Of a stretch of DNA of 63,166 bases, positions 18,001 through 30,000 are shown piece after piece; within the stretch, counting starts at the first letter, position 1; each line of letters starts with the position of its first letter. This stretch comes from a virus. Location: the IMG/VR virus record IMGVR_UViG_3300037191_001756, positions 1 through 63,166 of that record, one strand, 5' to 3'. The notes beneath the pieces were generated by a model. It was not told where the DNA came from. It did no database searches and saw only the letters and a program-made list of their open reading frames with translations. The translations under genes and the position numbers were made by a program.

Positions 18001-21000
18001 AGAAGCTAGAGTATTAGCTCTTACTCCAACAGATTCTGCTAAAACTGTTTTAGCTTTGTGAGTAGGAGCAAGAAATAAGGTATGTCTGTTATTAACTAAT
18101 TTTTTAATTATAGTAGTTTTACCTGTTCCTCCTCTTCCTGTTAATACAAAAATCTTTTCGTCAGAGTCTAAAAACTCTCTCATAGATTTTAAAGCAGCTT
18201 CTTGACCTTCATTAGCATAGACTCCTGGGAATAGTTGAGTTCTTCCTGTAGAATTATCAGGTAATGCATCACCTTCAACTTCTGTAGGTGCTTGTGAATT
18301 ATTTTTATAATTTTTAAACTTTTCTATGTCTTTTTCAGAACCTAATATATGAATTTGAGGTGAAGATTTAACAACGTATTCAGTACCTGTGTTTGTTTTC
18401 CCTTCTCTTTCCCCTATTACACCATCATTATTTTTAGTATTTTGTCCAATCTTATCAATATCAATGTAAGTATTATTAACAATTACCTGCTCTAACCCTC
18501 CTCTAACTTCTGTGGCTTTAGCAGGATTTTTAATATTAATAATTGCAGCAGTTACTGAACCTTTTGGAGTAGTAACTTCCTCTTCATTAGGAAATCCAAA
18601 TATATCTAATTGGTCTTCTGTATAACTAAGGTCAGTAGCTCCTTTTTTAATTGAAGTAAAATAAACACCCTTTCCAAATGTCCCTTTTTGAGAGGGCTTT
18701 AAATCTCCTTCAATTTTATTTTTACTACCATGGTAGACTACTTCTTTTACTTTACTGTCAGGGAATATACTACTTACATAGTCATTATACTCTTCTTCTG
18801 TACCTATAGAAGATAATTCAGAATTAGAATTGAATATTTCTGAAACACCTTTAATTAAAGCTGGTTTTTGAGTATCTTTTTTTACACCTTCATAAATTCC
18901 TGTATCATTATCAAAACCAAACTCTTCTAATAATCTTTGTTTTAAATAAGCATAAGTTTTAGGAGCTTTTTCTTTAAGCTTAGCTAAACCTGTACCTAAG
19001 CCATCTTTAGGAAATACTATAGGTCTTCCATCAGTTTTAATAGCTTGTATGTCCTTTTCAATAATCTTTATATTGGCTTCATACCAACTGTTCATAGAAC
19101 CATCATCAACATCAGACATAAATGCTTCTTCATTGTTATTAGGAGCAACTTTGGTAGAAATCCCAAAAGCATTCTCATTATTCCTAATCTGTGCTTGACC
19201 TCCTGTACCTTTTCTTTTATTGTTATCTCCAAATATGTATATTTTATCTGGATTAGCTTTTACATCTGAATTTGAATATCTTTTTACAACTTCTACATTA
19301 TCTTTTTGCTCTATTTCAGTATCTTTACCTTCAACTTTTGTAGGTGCTTGTTCTTGATTTCTATTTTTCTTTATAATATCACCTAGTGTTTCTTTTATTC
19401 CATACTTTTTATCTATGCTTTCAGTGTATTTAAAATCTATTGAATTTAAATTAAAACTATTTTGAGAAGGAGTTTCTTTTAAATCTTTTTTCATAGATTC
19501 AAGAAGATTTTTTGGTATAGCAGCTTCTATACTTTTCAACATAAACTCTTCTGACATCTTAGAAGAGCTTATAAAAGATTCCTCTCCGTTTTTACCTTCA
19601 TCTTTATAAAGAGTGTAAGAAAAAGGTTTATCTTTTTTTGGATTGTAAGACAACTTTGCCATCCAAGTACCTGATGCTCTCTTAAATAATATTTTAAAAT
19701 TACCACCTGTAGTATTAGGAATTATTTCTGTTATAGTACTTTCATTATTTTCAATATAATCTTTTAATTCAGTGTTTCTAAGACCTACAACAGAAGAGTT
19801 TTTTTCGTCAGCTATTGCTCTTAATATATCAAAGTCAGATTTCTGTACTTTTGGTGTTTCAATTTCAAGTCTTGAAAAACCCTTTTCTTGAGTATTATCA
19901 ACTGCACCTCTGTCAAAATAAGTATCATAATCAATCATCTTCATACCTGCTTCTGAAGCAGCTACATAACTAGAACCTGGAAGCTTAATTTTATTTATTC
20001 TATTATTTACAATAGCATTCATTAAACTTTCAAACTTATTACTATCAGGTGACAACCACAATGGAACTTCAAACTCTATTGATATTATATTTCCTTTACT
20101 ATCTTTTTCAGTTTTTAATTCTAACCCATCAATAGAGTTTTCTGAGAATCCTCTGTCTTTAGCTTCATTAATAAGTAATTCTTGTAAGTTAGTTAAAACT
20201 TTTTGATAGTCTTCTTTACTTTCAATTTCTCCACTTTTAGGAAGACCAATTTCTTCATACAAATCTTGAATTACATTATCTATGTACTCATTGTATAATC
20301 CATCAAATTCTTCTTTAATAGCAGGTCCATCAAATAATTTTGTCTTTAATTGAGAAAGACCATCTCCCATTAATAGTTTTAATACTTGAGAACCCTGTGA
20401 TACTTTGTCATCATTAGATTTTAATGATTTCATAGGTACATCCATTTGAATTCTAAAGTTATTTCTATCTAAAGAAACAGTAGCTTTATCAATCTCTAGT
20501 TGAGATACATCTCTTACTGTATTGTCAGGATTTAAAATTGACAAAGCATTACTAGTTGAACCTACTTTGTTTGCAGATTGGTAAGAAGCTCTTACTCCTT
20601 TATATTGAATCTTTCCATCAGGTCCTTTAGTATAAGCTCTTTTTTCTAGTAATCTTCTTACTTTATCTAATTCCTTACCTTTTGTTAATTGAGGTAATAG
20701 AGGGAAAGAAGAAGATTTTATGTACATAGTTCTTGCAACTCCATTAATAGTGTCATCTATCATTCCTGTATAAACAGGCTTAATAGGTTGCATCATTAAC
20801 TTAACTAAAGCATGACTTAGTAAATCTTTTTTATTTATTTCTCTACCTTCAGCTTCAGCTGCTACTTGATTTCTTATTTTTTCTTTTGATTTGTCATACA
20901 ATTTCTTGGTTACTCTACCTTGTCTGTATAGAGTATTAAGATGTTCTTCAGCAGTAGTGTACTCTTGAGCATCAGCTCCTTCAATCTCAAAATACTTGTC

Positions 21001-24000
21001 TAATTCAGGATAAGTTTCTTTTAATATGTTTTCAGCTTTAACTTTATCAGTAGAATTTTGTGCATTTTTATAATCGTCTACTAATTTCTTAGCAGCAGCT
21101 CTCTCTTCGGTGCCATACTCTAATTCTACTAGAAACTCTACATTTTCTGTAATTGCAACCCAATCATGTAACATAATTTGGTCATAAGAATCATCAACAC
21201 TATTGCTTAACTTAGAACCTGGAGCAATTAGTAAAGCTAATCTCTTATCCATGTTTCCATCTAAAGACTTAGATATCTCATCAAATACTCTAGGATTATT
21301 TACATGTTCTGCTCTTAGTACTCCTGGAGAATCAAAATACTTGTTGATATTTCCTTTAGCATATAAAGCAGGGTCACCTGAAAACAATTGAAATATATTA
21401 GCATTAGAAATTAAACTGTTAAAAGAGAAATCCATTGCAGCTATATGAATAGCTTTGTTAAAATCTGAACTTCTACTACTTAAATATAATTTATCTAATT
21501 TAGAAACATTTTTACCAGTTTTAGGGTCAACAGAGATATACTCATTTTCTCTAAAACTATCAAGAGTATTTTGGTACTCTTGGTCAACTAATCCTTCTAA
21601 AGACACTAAGGCTTTGCTTTTGAAATTGTCTTCAAAGAATTTTACATCTATATTACCTGCTTCATCTAAATCTAGTATCTGAGCAAATGTTTTACCATTA
21701 TGTTTTAATTTATTAATTTCAGGAAACATTAAAAATAAATAAGCTCCTGCATCATACCCTTTAATATCTGTTTTAGCTCCTTTAGATTTAAAGTCAACCA
21801 TTCTTTGAACTTCAGATAGAACTAAGGTTCTGTAAGCCATTTCTATCATCTCTTTAGATGCTATAGCTTTGTTATCTTTAACTTGTACTATTTTATCAGT
21901 TATATTAAATATACCTGTTTTCATAATCATCATCTGAGTTTTATCAGACATATTAGGAAAAAACATAGTAGCCATCCTCATAGGAAGATTCTTAAAAGGA
22001 CTTTTTATACTACCTTGCTTAGTGTCTTGAAAAGCACCTAATTTAGTATAATCATGGTCAATAGCTGATAAATCTGTTACACCTGCATCTCCAAATAAGT
22101 CAGCATTAAGTTGTTTTAATGCTGTTAAACCTAGATGATTTACTTCAAACTTATCTCTTAAAGGAGAGTCTTTCTCTCTTAACATTTCAAGAATATAAGA
22201 AGTATTGTTAAATGCTTTTTCATGCAACATATTTCTATACTTATCTCCATAATCTCCTTTATGTGTCAATTTCTGAGCTGTATCAGTAGCCACTGTAGTA
22301 GCTGTAAACCCAAACACTGATTTACCTGCATCTCTGAATACACTTGGAGATGGATAAGTGTTGTACTTTCTTTCTAAAGAAATTAACCCCTTCAATATGT
22401 TGGACATATCAGAGAAAGGATGATTTGCATCATCTATGCTTTCAAAAGCAGTGTAATCTCTTTTTTCTAACCCTTGTAGCCAATTAGTTAAATACCCAAA
22501 TACTCCTGTAGTGTTCCCACTAACTCTGAACATACTCTCAAAAGTCACTTTCTTAGAGCCATCTTCGCTATCAAAAAACCAACCTTTGTTAATTAAATGA
22601 CTTAATGATTCAGGATTAAGTATTAGACCAAACCCATTAAGAAACTCTACTAACTCTGCAATTTTAATTCCTTGTGGAGTAAAACCTTCTTTATCAAAAA
22701 TAAATCCTCCACTATCTTTAACTTGTTTAGCAAATTTTTCTCCTAAATCTTGAAGTCTTTTTGCTTTTTCTTTATTAATAGATGTGTTTCCTTCTTTATT
22801 TAACTCTACTAATGCAGAATTTTCAAACTCTGATAAAAAGTGTTTTCTTATTACTTTAATAATGTCACTAGAATTTGTGTCAAATATTTTAACATCATAC
22901 TCATTACCTTGCCCTTTTTGATAAGAAACAAATTGCATTTTTAAAGTATGTTTAGTCATCTCATATCCAAACATATTTTGAACACCTTCATCACTTTCAG
23001 ATAACTTGTCATGAACTTGTTTCATAGTTGGGTCAGACTCCCCTTTCTCTTTTAACCTTTCTAATAAGACATCTACACTTGATAATAAACCATCAGGGTG
23101 ATTTAAAGTACTTAAAGTCATGTCATATACTTCATCAAAAGATTTGTATTTAATAACTCCTAAAAATCCTTTCTTAGTTTTATTTCCAATTCTATCTTGG
23201 ATACCAAACATGAATCTTTTTAATTTAGCAGAAGACTTTGATTTTGGATTCATTTCTACAGCTCCTTTATCAAATACTTTATCTTCCCCTACATCATCTG
23301 TGTCAAGGACTTCTTCTTGGTTGGTTGTAGATATATCTACAAACTTGTTAAACTTAGCTTCAGCTCTCTCTAATAGCTCCTCTTTGTTATTTCTAACAAT
23401 ATCAATAATATTCTTTAACTCATTTATTTTAGTAGTTAAAGATTCTGAGTCTGCTACTTCGGATAACCTGCTTTCTAAAGCTTCAATTTCATTTTCTTTA
23501 TTGTTAATAACTTCATCGAAATCTTCAGCTACATTTTCGATTAGAAGTTTTTTTGTAACAGCTTCTTCATCAGTTATATATTCAGCAAATCCATGAACTA
23601 AATAATCTACTAAATCTGAAGTCTGTTCTATGGATAATCCTGTTACAGCATTGTCATTTTCTATTACTGTAGTTGAAGTCATAGAGTTATATAAACTGTC
23701 TATAAGCTCTTCTACATTGTCAATATCTGTTTCTTCTATAACTTCTTCTCTAAGAGCAGAAGCTATTGTAGTAGTGGTCATAACTTCTTCTTCTACACTT
23801 AAGTTCTTACCCTCTACTTCTTTTACTACAGTCTCTTCTGTCTGCTCTATAACAACTATTGGGGAAACAATTTCAGGTTCTACAATAGTAGGCTGATTTA
23901 AATTCTTTTCTACTGTATCTTTTTTCTCTTTCTTAACCTGAGCAACAGCTCCTTCTTTGTCAATTTGAGATTGATTCTTTGATATTTTAAAACTTATCTT

Positions 24001-27000
24001 TGGCTGTACAAAATTAATTGTTTCACCTCCTAATTGAAAAGAATTATAACTAGAAGCCATAGATGCTCCTAATACATCTTTCATTGTACCTTCTCTTTTA
24101 AAAGCAGGACCTGATTCACCTTGTGTAATCATTGGAGAATCCATGTTCTCAAACAAAGTTCTCGAAGGATTAAATTTCATATCAGCAAGTAAAGCTTTAA
24201 AATCTTCTGAACCAATAAAAGTATTCTTATCATAGTAATAACCTACTCTTTTGTCTGTGTCAGGATATTTTTTATTTGGACCTATTTTTCTAGTCTGTGC
24301 AACATATTTTCCTGCTTTGACTACTCTGTAAACTACGAAAAATCCACCATCTTGAGAAAAAATAATATCTTCTCCATTTTTTAAAACTTTAGGTCCATAC
24401 AACTTAGTGGCTGCATCATTAATAGCATTAATTCTTCTTGCTCTGTATCTTCTTTTCTCAGCAGGAGTACCAACTTTATCAGTTTTAGAACCTTTTATAT
24501 TATTTTCGTTTATTACAACACGAGACCCTCCTAACTTAACAAAGTTAAGCAAGAAGTCATTAAAAGTCTTTGGATTTGTATTTAATTCTGCTATACCTTG
24601 AGGAAACCAGCCTTCTGTAAGCTTTGCTAATTTTTTCCCCACAGCATTCTTGCTTTCTTTAGAAGCTGTAGAAGTAAATTGAGCCATCAATCCTGAAATC
24701 ATGTTTAAAAGACTAACATTATCTCCAAGTGTTTGTGGTAATAAGTACTGAGCAATATATCTTCCATCAGGTTTTTCTAATAACTCCATATAAGCTCCTG
24801 GAGGAAAAGGTTTGTTATGAGTATCAACTTCTTCTTTATTGATGACCTTATTTCCAATTACAAAATTTCCAGAACCATCTACAAATGATACAACAGAGTT
24901 AGGTTTTGTAGACAAAGGTCTGATACCTTGAGGATTATCTTCTGTCACAACAACTTGTGGAGCAGTTCCTATTGTCTTTCCTGAAACAGTAATAGACAAA
25001 GAACCATTGCCAGATACAGCTTTTCTTAAAGAGTTTATTTCTTTTTTACCTTTTTCAATTTGAGCTTGTACATCTTTACTATCTTCTCCTTGTACATTCC
25101 ACTCATTAAACCAATCTTGCTCTCTAATCATAAAGACAGGGTCTCCATTCTTATTGTAAGCCATCATAGGTACTCTAGCATACCATTCAGCAGAACCTTC
25201 TACTATGTTGTTTCTTGTAACATAGTTTTGAAAAGTTTCACTTTCTTTAGGTATCCCATTTTCATCAAATTTGTTTATAGAGGTACCAAGAGCATTAGGA
25301 GAAATTTGAATGTGCAATTCATCTCCTTCTTTAACTCCATTTTTTGTCAACAATTCTTGATGTTTAATATCATCTTCTGAATTTAACTCATTAGATGTAT
25401 AGACAAATCCCCATTCTCCTGATTCAAATTGTACTAATTTATGTGGTATAGATAAGTAAACAGCATTAAAAGATATTTCTTCTAATCCAGTATCTATAGT
25501 CACTACTTGCTTTTTACCATTAGGCAAAGCTTTTACTACTTCATTACTTTTTTCAATTTTTTTATCATTGTCGGAGTTATACTCTGCTATCTCTCTATCA
25601 CTAAGTATTTGAGTAGATAAAGTAATTAAGTTATTATTAATTGAGTTTAAACTTCCTCCATTAAATATGTCATCATAAACTTCTACATAATCCATAGAAG
25701 GGTAATTATTTGCTTCCCATCCTATTTTCAAAGCCTCAAACATAGAATCAGCAAACTCTTCATTATTTAATTCAATAATTATCTCTATAAACTCTTGAAA
25801 ATCAGGAGCATACCCTATTTTTCTTTTAGTAGAACTGTAAAATCTTTTTACAGTTTGTTTTAATTTATTTTCAGCTTCTGAAGGTAAATTTTCTTTTAAT
25901 CCTAATGGTAACTCATCTTTAGAATTTAATTCTCCATAAGATATTTCAGCTTTTTCTACTAATTCCCAAACATCTTTTCCTTCTGCATTTCTTACTTTTC
26001 TAAGCTTACCTCTTTTACGTGTTACAATTTTAGTTGCTTTAGAGTCGTAATTACCTATAGTGTTTGAAACAGGCTCTACTCTATTTCCTGGGTCATTTAA
26101 AGTTGCAGTAAAAGTCGTAGGTGAATTATGAAATTCAAACTCTGCGGTATCTCCATCAACAAATAGCTTCCAAATACTAGCTCCTGATTTAGGAGAGCTT
26201 TGTCCATTTTTAACTGTAAACTCACCTTTTCCATTAGGAGCAGGTAAAAACATAGGAGTTCCTTTAGGAGTATCCATTGTTTTAGTTTCAGAAGTAGATT
26301 GTACAGCTTGACCTGGTAATTGAAATCTCTCAATACTTTGTGTATCAACTTTTTCTACAGAAGACTCTACTTTTGTAGCTTGATTTTCAGCGTTCTTTAA
26401 TTCAATAGCAAGATCACTTTTTTGTTTATTAATAGCCTCACGTTCATTAGAAAGTTCTTTTACATTATCTCTACGTGTTTGTTTTTCAAGTGATAACTCT
26501 TCAGCTTTTTCGCTTGTAAATTCACCATCAACAAGTATGATTTTAGATCCTTGATTAAACTCTTTTGCACCACCTACTACAACATCGATAGAGTTAAGTA
26601 TATCGTTTTTAATCTGTTCGTAATTGTCAGTATCTTTATTTAAACCTAAGATAGCAAGTATACTATCAATAACGTTATTTATAAAACTTTTATCTTCTTT
26701 TTTATTTAAAGTATTAACTACCCATTTTCTAAATTCAGAATCGCTAATAAAAGCTGCTTGAAATTCTACTAAATTAAGCTTTCTTAAACTAGTTTTCTTT
26801 TCACTATTAGTCATGTTTATTTTCAAGTCCTCTAATAGTCTATTAAAACTAACGAGCTCTTTAAGAACTTTACTATTAACTCTATAACCTGCTTCATCTT
26901 TTGCTTCTGCCATAGCAGTTTCTATCATCGGTGCTATAGCAGCTTTAGCAATTTCATAACCAAGTGAACGTTTGCTTGAAAAAGGATTTCTAATTGAATT

Positions 27001-30000
27001 TCCATCAGAATCAAGAGTATCTGATTCTGGCGATAACATTACATCTGCTAATTTCTCTAAAAAAGAATCCCTTTCTTTAAATACCATCCATAACTTTTTA
27101 TCTACAGTCATGTTATTAGGTAATGCTTCAATTACAGAATCAGGTATGTTTTGTTCTTTTAAGTATCCTTTAAAATGTTTGTCAAACTCTGCTGTTTCTT
27201 CATCAGTACTTTCGTCAACATCTTCTTCTACACGTTCATTATTATTTCTTTTTTTAATATTAGCTAATTCAATAATTTCCTGTTCAATTATTTTTTCAAT
27301 AGCTTCTTGTTCATCAATCTGTTCTTGAATAAGTTCTTTAAGTTCGTTGTTAAGAGCTATTGTTTTTTCATTTATCTCTTCACGTTTTTTTTCAATAGTT
27401 GTAATTTGAGCTTCTTCTAAAGCAGTTACTTTTTTAGGCTTAGGAGCATCAACTACTTTTAACCCTGATTTAGGTTCTACAACTACAGGAACTACTTTAG
27501 CTTCTTTCTCAGAAGTTAATTCTTCTGCTATACTTTTTAATTCGTTAATTAAATTAAGATTTTCTTCTTCTAGTTCTACTATGTTTTCTCTAGAATTAGA
27601 CATCTCTTCTTGTATAACTATTTCTGGAGAAAATTCTTGCTCTTGAACCTCATATTGAGGTTCAGCTCCAAATTCTTGAGTACCTATTTCAGCAGGTTCT
27701 TCAGGAGTTTTTAAAGGAACTCCTTTTTCGGAAGAAGGAATTTCTGCTGCTTTTTCTTCTTCTTTCTTAATAGCTTTAGCTTTTGCCTTTGAAGCTTTAT
27801 TTTTATTTTCTTCAGTATCAGGAAGCACTTTAGCAGCAGCTTCTACTTCTTTTACAGAAATAGCTTTTTCAATAGCTTCTTTAGCTTTTTTTACTTTATG
27901 TTCTTTTCTAAACCCTTCTTTAGACCAATCTAATAACTGAGTTTCTGCTTGGTCTAATACTTTTTCAGCATGTATTTCTCCTATCTTAAGACCTAAGTGA
28001 GTTGCTTTGTCAATTAAATTCATAGACCTACGTTCTTTAGCTCCATTAGTCCAATCTGGGTCAGCTTTAAGTTTCTCCATTTCATTTAAAACAGAAGTTC
28101 TACCAGCGATATTAGCATTGGTTTGACCTTTATCAGAAGTAATAATCATTGCTGTATTCTGATTCATCAACTCATAATACTCTTTACCTATATCAGATAA
28201 AGCAGCATAATGTTTGTCAACATTTTCAAAGTCTTTTAAGTCTTCTTTAATACTTAAACCTTCTTTTTTTAAATCCCTTACTACACTTTCAGCATGAGCA
28301 GCATTCATAGCTGAGTTGACATCTCCTTTAAACTTATTGTGATATTTACTGTAGTCAGCTTTAATTTCTTTAGCTTCTTCTAATAATGAATCAACATTAT
28401 CAGCCATAAAATCTAAATCAACTTGACTTTCAATTCCTACTACATCTCTTAAGTAATCTAAATTATTATCTTCAATTGCTTTTTGAATCTCTTCTAAATT
28501 ATCAATGTGCAGATTAAATCCTTGCTCATCATTATTTAGTTGGTCATATTGTAGAGCTTCAAAAACACTAGCTTTACTCATTTCTAACTTATGTTCATAC
28601 AAGGCTTTCTTATTCTTAGGGTCAATCTTAGACATAGCTTGTAAGTCCTCATAATTTCTAGCACCCACAGAAGATAGAAATTCTGTGTACATGGCATCAT
28701 TTCTTTTAGTTGCTCTTCTTTCTGTAAAATTTAAAGAGAAAGCTGAACCCATAGCTTTAAAACCAACTCCACCTAAAGCTCCACCAATCATAGAATCTCT
28801 TAACTCATGTCCTTTAGTTAAATGGTCAAGATAAGTAGTTTCTTTAAAAATTTTATCTTTTTGTAATGTTCTAAACTCTGCATACTTAGTCATAGATGTT
28901 TCTAACCCCTCTTCAAAAGCTTCAGATACAACTTGTACTCCATAGTTTATTCCTCCTTTTGCATACTTGTTAGTAACATTAGGAAAAGTTCTTTCTGCAA
29001 AAGACTCAATTAAAGAACCAAATCCTGTCTTAGCTTGAGCTTTACCTCCTGTAAAAGGATTATATTTACCTGCTACAGCACTATATTGAAATCCATTTAA
29101 TAACATCAATGGAATAGCTTGTAATTTAAAATTCAAAGCAGAGGCATCAGCAGCTTTTTGCTTTGAAGTATCATCATCGTATCCTAATTTTTTATACTGA
29201 TTAAAAGTAGCTTCTCCTGCACCAAGAGAATTCATAAATGCTTGTTTAAATCCTTGTGCAGCTCCAAAACCTCTTTGGAATTTAGAAGTATTTGCCATAG
29301 CAGACTTAACTCCAAACTTAAGCTTTTTTGCAAGAGATAATCCTTTTTGTACACTTCTCGCTGTTTTAGCAGCACCAGCAAGATTACCTGTTCCTCCTGT
29401 TATAAGACCTAATGCAGCTTGTTCTGCAAATGTAGCTGCAATTAATCCTGTAGAATATCCAAAGTTTTGTAATTGATTACCCCAATAAGCTCCACTCCAC
29501 ACATCATCACCATCTTGATAGATAGCGTATTTTTCTCCAGCAGTTTTTTGAAAAGCTTTAGCTTGGCGACCAAACCAATTTTCATATTCATAAGTAGCAT
29601 CTTTACTTGCCATAGCTGCCATACCTACAGGGTCATTAGAACCTAATAAGTCTAAAACTCCTGCCTTAAAGTTTAATTTAAATCCTGCAATAGTATTTAA
29701 AAATACCTCTCCTTTACCTTGGTTAAGAGCAGCTACTCTCTCTGTGTCTTTCATATCACCAAAAGTGTTGATATTCTTTCTAGCTTGTTCATACCTAGGG
29801 TCTAAGTATTTCTCTCCTTGAAGATTATCAGCATTAGCTGTAGTATATCTAGTATTTCTTGGGTCAGGACTATTTATTTTTCTTTTTCTATCATTCTCTG
29901 CATTACTTCTACCTATGTCAGCAAGTGTTTCTTTAGAAGCATAAGTATATCCTTCTAATTGCTTGTCTACTTTTTTAGGAGGTTCATTACCTACATTCTT

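Noticed and set aside
23120-23596. 158-codon open frame on the + strand
   Set aside because: It lies wholly antisense to the giant gene, is Ser/Leu/Thr-rich as expected of a shadow of an acidic coiled-coil region, and has no leader.
25060-25380. 106-codon open frame on the + strand
   Set aside because: Antisense to the giant gene, with low-complexity Ile/Phe/Ser composition; no family resemblance.
26097-26348. 83-codon open frame on the - strand inside the giant gene
   Set aside because: It is an out-of-frame reading of the giant gene, Leu/Lys-rich and without motif.
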